From NCBI GenBank assembly GCA_019677205.1, contig JAAMXY010000520.1:1-33210 (forward strand): a stretch of DNA of 33,210 nucleotides. The letters are read 5' to 3'. The DNA comes from Pinguiococcus pyrenoidosus. Its lineage: Eukaryota > Sar > Pinguiophyceae > Pinguiochrysidales > Pinguiochrysidaceae. Position numbers and translations under genes: made by a program. Shown one piece after another: positions 17,587 through 26,516 of this stretch; position 1 is the stretch's first letter, and each line of letters starts with the position of its first letter. A model generated the notes under the pieces. The model was not told where the DNA came from and searched no databases. It saw only the letters and a list, made by a program, of their open reading frames with translations.

Positions 17587-20400
17587 TCACTTCTTTGCAG
17601 CCTGCTCCGCACTCCTCTCCATCTGCTCGTGGCCACCAGGGTTCGGAAAAGGTGACACTCTGATCGCGATGCCTCTTTTGCACTTGATCAGTTGTTCGAA
17701 TACTGGATCCCAGACGAGAGCCCAGAAGCTTAAGCGATCTTTTCCACTTCCGAGAAAGCCATGAGAGCGCATCGCGCGCAGCACTTTCCTCACAGGCTCA
17801 AAGGCGATCCAAATTCCGAGCACGCTTGTCAAGAATTGCACGACAATGTTTGGGATGGAGTAGGCCAGCGAGTCTTCTTTCATCTCGTCCCCTTCCGTTG
17901 TCGGGTATCCGTACACCACAACTACGACAACCTCGATGTCCACCTCCAGAAGGTCTTGCGATGTTGTCAGCTGCACTGCTTGGGCCAGCGGTGCAGCTGC
18001 GAAGGCGTATGATTCTCCCCTCAGTGTTCCGAACTTGGAGACCGCGCTCCCAGAGCTCAGAGCTTCGTCGAGAAGTCCTGTGTCCGAGAAGTCGATGTCG
18101 ACCTGGACGGGGTCGCCCTCCTCGTAGCGCAGAACGCTCGAGGCCAAAACCCACGAACCGTCTGTATCGTGCAAGTAGATTGCCTCGTAGCCTTTCCCAT
18201 GTACCTGCAGATTCTCTTCAACGATGGGCGTCTTCCCGTTCAAAACGTCTCCGGTGAGTAACACGCCATCAATGAAGCCATCTCCGTCAGCGTCGACTGG
18301 ACTCGAGAAGTATCTCACGATGCTTGTCGAGTTGGTGAAGGCCGGCGAGAGATACGACAATGGTGTCGTCTCCTCGAGTCTCTTTTGCCATACGGGCGGA
18401 TCTTCTGCCAGAAACTCTTCGTACGTCAGACGGGTCGTCCATCTCTGCGTGTGTCCGGAGGAGATTGCGGCACTCACGATCCCGTGGGGGTCGAACACTT
18501 CTCCTCTGCGGTAGGTATTCGCCGACGTCAGAATCTTCGCGTCAAGATCCAGAATAGTGATGAACTCGTTCATGCCGTACGCGAGATAGGAGTGCGTCAC
18601 GGCCCCGACCATTGCTGCAATCGTCTCGTCTTCCGGATTCAGGAGCACGGTGAACACAGGTGCCGGGATTGCACTAGTTGATATCCCTTGGCTCTGGTAA
18701 TCGGGAAAAGTGATCAAGGAAACTCCAACGAGTGCCTCAGCCGTGGACGCGGTGACGTCATCGATGGCAGCCCGCGTCCAGAACAGCACCAGGATCATCA
18801 AGACGATTGAAGGAATGGACGTGAGCGTCAACAGCACGACCCAGAGCGGCGTCCTCTTAAGAATGTCCAAGTCCGTGTCTGGCACACGATCCTGCTCTTT
18901 GAGATGGCGTGCGATGTTCTCCAACGGCCGAAGAAGGTGCTCTAGCGACGCCCAGAGCATGACAAGATCAAGGAGGAAGACGACGAACGCAGACAGACTG
19001 ACCACGAAGAGCAACTGATCCCAGTCGTCGGAGGCCGTCGTGTCGATGCCGCGTACCAGAACTGCATCGACTTGCCCTTCCTCCAGCGTTTCCAGCGCGC
19101 CAAGCGACGAGGAACCCCGCCGAACTCCAATGGGCACGGGCCTGGCGGCGAGGACGAACTGCTCGCGGTACTCTTTCGCAGCGCCGCCACCGTTCAAGGC
19201 GTCCTCCATCAGAGCGGTTGACGCCGGACTCCAGTCGGTAGCATCTGCCACCGTGTCTTGGTCGAGGATCGTGTCCAGGAAGATGCGGCGATACAAGCTG
19301 CTCCTTTGCCAGTCATCCTCGCTATCCTTGAGTAAGACGCCGGCGAAGCCGCCCTGCCGATCCAGAGAGTTCACGACATGGTAGGCGACGGGAATCTTGC
19401 CGTTGAGCACGTCTCCAAAGACGACAATCCCAAGGAGCTCGTCCGATGGACCGACAATGCTTCCGATGGTGAAGCGCACAAGGCAGTCATAGTCCTCGTC
19501 GACCCAGTGGTAGTTGGCGGCCGGCAAATAGTCGAACGGGCGCTCCCTCCAGATCGGCGGGTGCTCTCGCTCCACTTCTGCCTTGGGTAGGATCACCGAG
19601 CTATCGAGCAGCTGTTGGGTGTCGTTGGTGGCGGAGACGATACGCTGCACGAGGTTGGCAGGGTCGAAGTACTCTCCAGTGCGTAGCGCGCTCTTCAGGC
19701 GCTGCCTCTCGTCGTTGCCGCTGACGAGAATGTGTCCCGAGCTGTTCAGGAGGATGGCATACTCGATCTCACGATAGTTGAGCTCGCTGTTGAGGATCTC
19801 GAACACCCTCAGGTAGGAGGCTGACGAGCGATTGTGCTGCTCCGCAGGAGGAGCTTGCAAGAAGCCAATGAGGTCTTCGCTGACCATGAGCAGCAACGTG
19901 AGTTGCGACATTTGCCTGGTCTTGATCTCATACGACAACTGCATCAGCTCGAGCTGGTTGACAGCCTCGTCCTCGTGGAGTCTCAAGACCTGCCCATTGA
20001 GCTGCAGCAGGCTCACTGCGATCAGGGTCGCAAGAATGCCTTCACTGAGAAGGAACCAGATGAGTCGGCGGAGCTTGGCGGAGAGATGCCACCATGGCTT
20101 CTTGCATTTCCCCTTCTTCTTCTTCTTGCTGTTCTTCTCACAGCGAGTCCCTCCAGCGGTAACCCTGCTCGTGGTAGCTGTGCTCCGCTTCTCTGTGCTG
20201 CGGTCGGCAGAGCGGTCCCGGCTCCGCGCGCTCGGAGTGGGTGCGTTGCTCTGGCTCGGAGGACGCTTGTCGTAGATCTGTTGCGTCTTGCTCTCCGAGG
20301 CCTTCTCAGCCGCCACGCCTGCTTTCGAGGCTCTTTGCTCGTTGGACGGAGTCTGTGGCCGAGGCTCCTGAACCGCGATCGGGGGCAGACGCAGCGCCAT
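17587..20400 (-). CDS. Membrane protein with two extracellular dCache-like sensor domains, 937 aa
   Basis: A single exon runs from ATG 20400 to TGA at 17587-17589. Residues 1-105 are a basic, disordered cytosolic region with a Lys run. TM1 lies at about 112-132 and TM2 at 462-486. A roughly 330-residue extracellular module sits between them, with ILLNSSGHILVSGND, RTGEYFDPANL and VVFGDVLNGKIPV. A second copy follows: TM3 (518-541), extracellular ILDLDAKILTSANTY, RRGEVFDPHGI, LLTGDVLNGKTPIVEEN, then TM4 (849-868). The repeated TGE(Y/V)FDP and GDVLNGK.P motifs show internal duplication. They match the dCache-type ligand-binding ectodomains of bacterial chemoreceptors and histidine kinases. A HAMP-like helix (LRPLENIARHLKEQD) follows TM2. 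Only about 65 residues follow TM4 and no kinase, cyclase or other effector is seen. The second module carries an EF-like Ca2+ loop, DADGDGFIDG (703-712). A receptor or co-receptor role is inferred. Confidence 0.75.
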   Translation of the reverse strand: MALRLPPIAVQEPRPQTPSNEQRASKAGVAAEKASESKTQQIYDKRPPSQSNAPTPSARSRDRSADRSTEKRSTATTSRVTAGGTRCEKNSKKKKKGKCKKPWWHLSAKLRRLIWFLLSEGILATLIAVSLLQLNGQVLRLHEDEAVNQLELMQLSYEIKTRQMSQLTLLLMVSEDLIGFLQAPPAEQHNRSSASYLRVFEILNSELNYREIEYAILLNSSGHILVSGNDERQRLKSALRTGEYFDPANLVQRIVSATNDTQQLLDSSVILPKAEVEREHPPIWRERPFDYLPAANYHWVDEDYDCLVRFTIGSIVGPSDELLGIVVFGDVLNGKIPVAYHVVNSLDRQGGFAGVLLKDSEDDWQRSSLYRRIFLDTILDQDTVADATDWSPASTALMEDALNGGGAAKEYREQFVLAARPVPIGVRRGSSSLGALETLEEGQVDAVLVRGIDTTASDDWDQLLFVVSLSAFVVFLLDLVMLWASLEHLLRPLENIARHLKEQDRVPDTDLDILKRTPLWVVLLTLTSIPSIVLMILVLFWTRAAIDDVTASTAEALVGVSLITFPDYQSQGISTSAIPAPVFTVLLNPEDETIAAMVGAVTHSYLAYGMNEFITILDLDAKILTSANTYRRGEVFDPHGIVSAAISSGHTQRWTTRLTYEEFLAEDPPVWQKRLEETTPLSYLSPAFTNSTSIVRYFSSPVDADGDGFIDGVLLTGDVLNGKTPIVEENLQVHGKGYEAIYLHDTDGSWVLASSVLRYEEGDPVQVDIDFSDTGLLDEALSSGSAVSKFGTLRGESYAFAAAPLAQAVQLTTSQDLLEVDIEVVVVVVYGYPTTEGDEMKEDSLAYSIPNIVVQFLTSVLGIWIAFEPVRKVLRAMRSHGFLGSGKDRLSFWALVWDPVFEQLIKCKRGIAIRVSPFPNPGGHEQMERSAEQAAKK

Positions 20401-21145
20401 CGGGGCGGTGGCGCCTTGAGAGGCGCAAATGCGCGTTGTTGATGTTAGCGACGATCGTTTCTACGAAGATTCGGTTTTTCCTTTCACACCGAATGTTCTC
20501 GCTCCTTGAAGGGCATTAGCACAGCAGGGGTGCGGAGGAAAATTGGCAGCTGGGTGAAGGCCATTGGACGAAGCGGAGATTGAATGATGATTTCATGATG
20601 GTCGAAGCATCGAAACGGGGGAATACAGCGGTTTTATCGCGTGCGCGTGTCACAGCTGTCAGGCATGGGGCCTGATAAGGAAGTCCGCGACGACGAAAGC
20701 GGTGAGAAGGGACAATGGTACAGGCTCGTTCGCTGCAAAGCTCTTCACGAGTCCGCAGCCCAGCAGCTCCCCATCGAGTTGGAGTACTGTATCAAACTCC
20801 TCGTCGCTGGCTGAAGTCTCAAGAAGGGATGTGACCCGTCCATCCATCTCTCCGTCGCTCGCTTTCTCTCGACAGCTCCTTCTGTTCGGCTGCGTGCGAG
20901 CTGGGTCAAGATGAGGAGAACCAACGCAGCAACGATCAGGACAAGCGCGACGAGAGAGCCGATGCTTCCGATCAACAATGAACAGAGAATTTTGATAACG
21001 TGGAAACTCCGGACTCAATGTTGACCTTCGCTGGTCGCTACTTTTCTCCTAAATCAGGCGGCCAGTGAAAAAAATGCGGCCATTCTTGTCGATCTCCCGC
21101 GCTTGGAGCGCGACGTCCACGTTTGTGACTCCGCTGTGACGCTCT
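20401..21145. other. Intergenic region upstream of the Cache gene
   Basis: The 745-bp region holds the promoter side of the Cache gene and the 3' side of the carbonic-anhydrase-type gene. On the minus strand a frame at 20745-20978 encodes a strongly hydrophobic 25-residue stretch followed by basic sequence. It has only a TTG to start, and a second minus frame (20659-21018) overlaps it. It could be an exon of a small membrane protein; I could not build a gene model and leave it uncalled. Confidence 0.35.
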
Positions 21146-22879
21146 CTACACCTTCTGCTTCACAAGCTCGTTAAGCTTCTCCTTCTTCGCGGCGGACGTC
21201 GTGGCCGGCATGGGGTAAGGTACAGAGGAGTGGTGAAGGAAGATGCGGACCTTGTCGTCGTCGCAGCGCTCGTAGCCGAAGGTGTACTCGACCTTGGACA
21301 CTTCGCCGGAGGTCGCGCACGTGAAGTAGTAGTTGCCCATGGCAATGGCGATGTCTCCCTTAACCTCCACCTGGTGGTTGTCGTAGACGCAGTCGGCCCA
21401 GCCCTTGCCGCCGTTGATGGCGAAGCCGCCGTCCTCCTCGTAGCCATCGTCGAATTCCTTGCCGCCCACGAAGTAGGACATGGCGGAGCTGGCGGTGGGT
21501 CGGAACTGGTACTCCGCGGCCTTGGTGGGCTTGAAGAGCACGTTCGAGCGGCCGTAGGAGTACAGCTCGCCGGCGGCGTCCGAGGCCGCGCCGATGAAGT
21601 CGCCGCCCTGCTTGTGCACGGAGGAGATCTTCTTGATCGCGTTGGCCCACGCCGTCTGCACGGCGATCACCTCCTCCTTGGTGACCGGCTTGCCCTCGGG
21701 GGCGAACGGCACGGAGGAGTGGTGCAGGAAGATGCGGATCTTGTTGTCCGCGCAGCGCTTGTAGCCGAAGGTGTACTCCACCTTGGTCTTGTCGCCGGTG
21801 GTGGCGCAGGTGAAGTAGTAGTTGCCCATGGCGACGGCGGTGCCGCCGTTCAGGTCGATCTGGTGGTTGTCGAACACGACGTCGGACCAGCCCTTGCCGC
21901 CGTTGATGGCGAAGCCGCCGTCCTCGGCGATGGCGCCCTCCTCGACGTTCTCGGCGCCGACGAAGTAGGACATGGCATCGGCGGCCATGGGGCGGAACTG
22001 CACATCGCGAGCCTTGGTGGGCTTGAAGAGCACGCTGGCGTGTCCGTAGGCGTAGAGCTCACCGGCGGCCTCGCCGGCGACGGCCTTGAAGTCCTTCTTC
22101 TTCAGGTAGGCGGTGGAGATCTTCTTGATGTTGTCCGCCCAGGTCTGCTGCGCCTCGCGCACCTCGGCCTCGGTGATGGCTTCCGGGGATTCCGGGGAGT
22201 CCACGGGGATGGGGTTGAAGGGCACGGAGGAGTGGTGCAGGAAGATGCGCACCTTGCCGTCGTCGCAGCGCTTGTAGCCGAAGGTGTACTCGACCTTGGA
22301 CTTGTCGCCGGTGGTGGCGCAGGTGAAGTAGTAGTTGCCCATGGCGATGGCCGTGGGGCCGTTGAGCTCGATCTTGTGGTTGTCAAACACGACGTCGGAC
22401 CAGCCCTTGCCGCCGTTGATGGCGAAGCCCTTGTCCTCCGGGATCCCTCCGGCTTCGACGTTCTTGGCGCCGACGAAGTAGGACATGGCGTCGGTGGCCA
22501 TGGGGCGGAACTGCACGTCCTTGCACTTGGTGGGCTTGAACAGCACGTTGGAGTGGCCGTAGGCGTAGAGCTCACCGGCGGCCTCGCCGGCGACGCTGAC
22601 AAAGTCCTCCTTGTTGAGGCAGGCGGCGCTGATCTTCTTGATGGACGCCGCCCAGTTGGCCTGCGCGGCGCGCACCTCGCGGGCCGTGACGGGCGCCTCG
22701 GTGCTGGTGGGCGTGGGCTCGAGGGCCTCCTGGATGCGGCCGAAGATCATGGTGGGCACGGCCTTAAAGCGGCGCGCCGTGACCCGGTTGCTCAGGCGCA
22801 GGGCCGGGCGCGGGGGCGCCGTCACGAAGGCGCGCGCTGCGACGGGGAGGAGCATGAGGGACAGCATCTTGGACGGCAT
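21146..22879 (-). CDS. Plastid-targeted three-domain iota-carbonic-anhydrase-type protein (COG4337, LCIP63-like), 577 aa
   Basis: A single exon runs from ATG 22879 to TAG at 21146-21148. Residues 1-18 form a signal peptide, and the cleavage region reads AARA-F-VTAPP, like the Phe-containing motif that routes proteins into red-type complex plastids; a basic transit-peptide stretch follows to about 45. Three tandem domains of roughly 158 residues occupy about 65-222, 235-393 and 398-556. Each shows a KKIS helix, ELY(A/S)YG, NVLFKPTK or SVLFKPTK, FRP, AMSYFVG, GGFAINGGKGW or near match, MGNYYFTCAT, KVEYTFGY and HHSSVP. These belong to the SnoaL/NTF2-like COG4337 family, once misnamed phosphoribosyl-AMP cyclohydrolase. 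It includes the diatom low-CO2 inducible LCIP63 and algal iota-carbonic anhydrases, which convert CO2 and bicarbonate and can work without metal. A length near 63 kDa and triple domains match LCIP63. Activity here is inferred. Confidence 0.85.
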   Translation of the reverse strand: MPSKMLSLMLLPVAARAFVTAPPRPALRLSNRVTARRFKAVPTMIFGRIQEALEPTPTSTEAPVTAREVRAAQANWAASIKKISAACLNKEDFVSVAGEAAGELYAYGHSNVLFKPTKCKDVQFRPMATDAMSYFVGAKNVEAGGIPEDKGFAINGGKGWSDVVFDNHKIELNGPTAIAMGNYYFTCATTGDKSKVEYTFGYKRCDDGKVRIFLHHSSVPFNPIPVDSPESPEAITEAEVREAQQTWADNIKKISTAYLKKKDFKAVAGEAAGELYAYGHASVLFKPTKARDVQFRPMAADAMSYFVGAENVEEGAIAEDGGFAINGGKGWSDVVFDNHQIDLNGGTAVAMGNYYFTCATTGDKTKVEYTFGYKRCADNKIRIFLHHSSVPFAPEGKPVTKEEVIAVQTAWANAIKKISSVHKQGGDFIGAASDAAGELYSYGRSNVLFKPTKAAEYQFRPTASSAMSYFVGGKEFDDGYEEDGGFAINGGKGWADCVYDNHQVEVKGDIAIAMGNYYFTCATSGEVSKVEYTFGYERCDDDKVRIFLHHSSVPYPMPATTSAAKKEKLNELVKQKV

Positions 22880-25002
22880 GTTGTCACCGCGGAGAAGGCA
22901 GAGGAAGGCCGAACTACTCCGGTGCGGCTGCGCTCGAGGGGTCTGCGCAGCTTTCGCTTACGGCGTAATGTTCTTGTGCGTCAGTACTCCACTTCAAAGT
23001 AGCCACAGAACCGGAGGTGGAATGGGACCGGGCACTATACTTGCGCAAGCTGTAGGCTGGACGACCGATTAACCGTCCGCGCAACCTACAGCCGCAGTTA
23101 CGGATGGGAGGAAGGATAATTGGGAGACGTCTGACTCGGACCACTGCGAAACGATCATTTCAAGGCTGAGTACTGGCCAGCTGACCGAACTTCAAGCTGC
23201 TGCCATTGGCCCGACGCGCCCGGCTGGATCTCGGGATCTTAGCAGCAGAACAGATGGCGCAGCTCTCCAGGACGTTCTTTGCGTGCGTACGCCGCCTTTC
23301 AAGCCTTTTTCAAATCCTACGTCATTGGCAATTAGAAGAGCTATATCATACTTTTACAAAATTCCCTAGATTAATATTTTTAGGATTGTTGATGCCATTG
23401 GATGCCGCTTCCAGTCCCTCTGAAAGCCCCAGCTGTCTTACCCAATTGGCGCGAAGATCGGTGGCGGCTGGATTTCGAAGCGCATGCTCGCGCGAACTAC
23501 AGTCCGTCACACCAAAACCGAAACCCATGACCAACATCCAATTGGACGACGCGACGTGAATCCCCCAAAAAAGAAAGGAGAAAGGAGCGAGAACAAGCGA
23601 AGAGTGAGCGATGCCGTCGAGCGAGGTGAACGACGACAACGAGAAGAAAGATGATGTTGCTGAAGTGATGATCTACTCTCTTCGCCTTGCCACAGGTCTG
23701 TATTGGTACCACCATGGGTGGCGTTTTCCATGCCGACAAAGTCACGCACCGTCAGCCGTCACTGCCTTGCCCACCAAGGTCAGGCTGCCGGACATCTGGA
23801 TCAGCACAACACTGGAAGCGAGTCTGGCGCTTGTTGGGTCCGAACCTGCCAAACAGTACGCGTTCATCAAGTTGTGCGTCGCAGGCACGGACCTGGACGA
23901 AGTGCTCATGCAAGCGGAGCCTGGCAACCCAGAGGGCCTGGAGTGAGATAACGCACGACCTTCATCATGCGGAGGATGACAGACAGTTTATGATCGGGAT
24001 CATCTTTGACTTCGGTCGCAGTGACCTCGAGGACATCGTCGTCAGCGGCATCTTGGCTGGAGCACGTCGTTGGATATGATCCATGGTGGACTTGATATCC
24101 GACTCGTCAACTCGCCTGGCTGACCTTGGATCATAGCAGGCTCGGCGGCGATTGAGGAATGAAGTCTTGGACGCTGAGATGGCCAAGACGTCGATGGACC
24201 TTGGTGAATTCGGACCGCCCTATAGTGATGGCAGCGATGCTCGAACGTGGAGTGAAGGTCGTTGCCGCGATGATGTCCTTGCTTGTACGTGACGGTCTTC
24301 TTGCTTCGGCATCATGTCATCATGATGATGGCCCGCTGAGGCGAATCCGCCTTCGCAGGCTGCCTGGTTATATGGAACCGGTGTTAAAATCCCAATAAGG
24401 GTAGATAGATCAAGGGGACGCTTCATCCCCTTGGATTAAATGCCCACGAAGTAGTAGTACGCTTACTGTGGCTACTGTTCCTCTCGTCCTACTTCGCCCC
24501 AGTACTCCAAGCCTCGAGCGGCCAAGCTGCCAAGCTGACCTAAGAGGGCGCAACCTCAGCTCGCAGCATTTGGCTCGGCCAGTGGGAAACAAGTTGTGGA
24601 ATTCATCAGCATCCAATCAACGAAGGCTGAGGACAGAAGGAACTGAGAGGATTGGATACAATGGTGCGTTGGCGGTCGCTACTTCGGATGATGATGGTTG
24701 GATCTCAAGCAAGGTTCTCATTCAGCCAAGCCCCGTGTCTGTCCACGCGCCTGCGGCGCGTGGGAGGGCTCTCCACGCTCCGCACGGAACAGCGGCATTT
24801 GGGCCTTGCTGAGCTATGCCAGAGGCGCGCAGCACTTGAAGTTGTCAAACTCGTGCCTTGGCGGCTTCAAGTTGCAGCCTTAGCTGGCGAAGATGGCAGC
24901 CTCTCCTTGGGGGGCGGAAGATCCCGCAGAAGGCCCTTGCGCGCAGCGACGCCGACGCCCCGGACGCAGAAGCCGAAGCTCCCACTCTCGCCTCCAGCAA
25001 CG
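22880..25002. other. 2.1-kb divergent intergenic region, possible gene remnant inside
   Basis: This region separates the starts of the carbonic-anhydrase-type gene (minus) and the Cys-repeat membrane protein (plus). It has an AT-richer patch at about 23335-23400, a short palindrome (AAGGGG...CCCCTT near 24411-24433) and many small contradictory frames. The most protein-like piece, near 23611-24079 on plus, is listed separately. The open frame upstream of 25003 in phase with that gene is not needed for it. Confidence 0.4.
23611..24079 (+). pseudogene. Possible degraded or unresolved short gene
   Basis: Two overlapping plus frames have balanced, protein-like stretches. One from ATG 23611 contains VRLPDIWISTTLEASLALVG and ends with TAG-like closure at 23946. 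The other, from 23687, later contains DDRQFMIGIIFDFGRSDLED. They cannot be joined without a frame change or an intron, and I found no convincing splice pair. It may be a decayed gene, two exons of an unrecognised gene, or chance. No family is recognised. Confidence 0.2.
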
Positions 25003-25965
25003 ATGGTGAGAGCTGCTCTCGTGACTTGCGTTGTAGCGCTGTGTGGCGGCCTGGCCACAGCGCAGGATGGCGCCGAGGATGTCGAGATCACCGCCCTTGG
25101 CGGCTGCTACAGCACCACTGCCCACGATGTCCTGTGCGCCTTCAACTCTACGTACTGCGAGGCAGGCCGCGTGTGGGTGAAGCCTTCGGAGCTCAACAAC
25201 CCGTGCAGCTGCAGCGACGAGCGCGCGCACCTCGGTGCTTGCTACGACTTCGCAGAGAGTCACGTCGCCACTTGCACGCTCAACGAGGAGCAGTGCGTCG
25301 AGGGCCACTCGTGGATCGCCTCGGGCCACACCTACGCCGATGATACCCAGTGCAAGTGTGACCAGGCGCGCGATGTGGGCTTCACCATGTACGGTGCCTG
25401 CTACGACATGAGCACCCACTCGGCCACCTGCGCCGTCGCGCCGCAGGATTGCGCCGGGAACGAGACCTGGCTCGACCCCAAGGACGCCGCCAGCTTCAAC
25501 GTGGAGTGCCCGTGCCACGAGGTCCACACCGGCTCGTGCTTCAACTCGGATTCCCACTCGGCCACCTGCGCCATCGACGCCGACTCCTGCCCGGATGGCG
25601 ACACCTGGCTGGACACGCGCACCTCCGCGCAGTTCAACGTGCACTGCCGCCTGTGCGCAGCGGAGGCTCCGACGGAACCCGACGAGCCGGGAGAAACCCC
25701 GGATCCGGACACTGACGGCGATGGCAGCACTGGTGACGTGAATGTGAACGTGGACGTCCACTCCAAGCATCACGACCATGACAACGAGCTGATCTACATC
25801 GTCGCTGGCGTCCTCGGCGGTCTCGTCGTGGTGAGCCTCGTCTTGGGTGTCGCGCTCTTCGCAAAGCTCTCCGCGACGGCCAACCAGCGGCAGCAGACCG
25901 ACCCGGCCATCAGCATGGTGGCCCAGCATGCGATGGCGGTGAAAAACTCCGAGTCCCGCGTCTGA
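25003..25965 (+). CDS. Type I membrane protein with four Cys/Trp repeats, 320 aa
   Basis: A longer in-frame ORF begins at 24652, but the ATG at 25003 opens a clear signal peptide (residues 1-21, MVRAALVTCVVALCGGLATA), so I use it. Four repeats of about 42 residues follow at 33-70, 77-119, 130-171 and 177-218. Each has the pattern G.C(Y/F), a conserved His, C, C, Trp and a closing Cys pair, as in GACYDMSTHSATCAVAPQDC. Spacing suggests conserved disulphides in each unit. An acidic Pro/Asp/Gly linker with a VNVNVDVHSKHHDHD stretch leads to one transmembrane helix (263-287) and a short cytosolic tail ending NSESRV. I do not know a named domain for this repeat. The plan is that of a cell-surface adhesion or receptor-like protein. 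GC-rich third positions and intact frame support it as coding. Confidence 0.75.
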   Translation: MVRAALVTCVVALCGGLATAQDGAEDVEITALGGCYSTTAHDVLCAFNSTYCEAGRVWVKPSELNNPCSCSDERAHLGACYDFAESHVATCTLNEEQCVEGHSWIASGHTYADDTQCKCDQARDVGFTMYGACYDMSTHSATCAVAPQDCAGNETWLDPKDAASFNVECPCHEVHTGSCFNSDSHSATCAIDADSCPDGDTWLDTRTSAQFNVHCRLCAAEAPTEPDEPGETPDPDTDGDGSTGDVNVNVDVHSKHHDHDNELIYIVAGVLGGLVVVSLVLGVALFAKLSATANQRQQTDPAISMVAQHAMAVKNSESRV

Positions 25966-26516
25966 TGGAAGCTCCACGGAGGGCATGGGGATGGCAAGAG
26001 GAAGTATGAGGAAGAGATGGGCTAGGGAACAAGAAGAAGAAGAAGAAGTGGTGCAGACTCGTGCATGACTGAACTAATCATGAAAAGCACTTGCAAGAAT
26101 CAAGGAAGGAACAGATCTCTTCGGACGGGGGGTGTCCGTGTCTGCTGGGGGTGTGGTGAAGTGTTTGAAGGTGAAGGCTCCCTTTAAAGAGCAGCAGCGT
26201 TTTCTAGTGTAACCATATCTTTAACGAGCAGATTGCACTTCTTCTCCGTCCTCTGTCTTTGTGAGAAATCTGTCCACGGCTTTGGGAATCATGCGACGGA
26301 ATGGAGATGGCGAAAGCATCGAAGCAGCCGAGGCAATGCGCAAGAGAAAGCGGAGAAGATGCATGAAGGGACGAGAGTCACACAATCAAGGAGCAGTCGG
26401 CAACTCTTCGCACTTGAGCTAAGAAGGACTGTTGCGATCATCACCGCCGCTTGCAACGTCGGGCGGTACACATACCGACTGTGACCATAGACCTCGCATT
26501 AGCGGAGAACACCAGC
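25966..26516. other. Convergent intergenic region with a GAA microsatellite
   Basis: This 551-bp spacer lies between the 3' ends of the Cys-repeat gene and the first P/S/T-stalk paralogue. A short (GAA)n run lies at about 26031-26048, and an AT-richer zone with CCTTTAAAGAG lies near 26180-26230. No supported gene. Confidence 0.5.

Noticed and set aside
21146-22879. Annotation as phosphoribosyl-AMP cyclohydrolase
   Set aside because: This name is attached to many COG4337 proteins, but the true HisI metal-binding motifs are absent; the NTF2-like HHSS family fits.
21230-23002. 590-codon open frame on plus, antisense to the carbonic-anhydrase-type gene
   Set aside because: It is a mirror of the GC-rich sense codons: Gly/Val/Ala/Asp/His-rich, repeating with the three sense domains, with no independent motif.
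24652-25002. Upstream in-frame extension of the Cys-repeat protein
   Set aside because: The extension would bury the signal peptide at position 118; the ATG at 25003 gives a normal N-terminus.
24880-25986. 368-codon minus frame antisense to the Cys-repeat protein
   Set aside because: It is a Val/Gly/Ala/Arg-rich shadow; the sense frame has a signal peptide, Cys repeats and a membrane helix.
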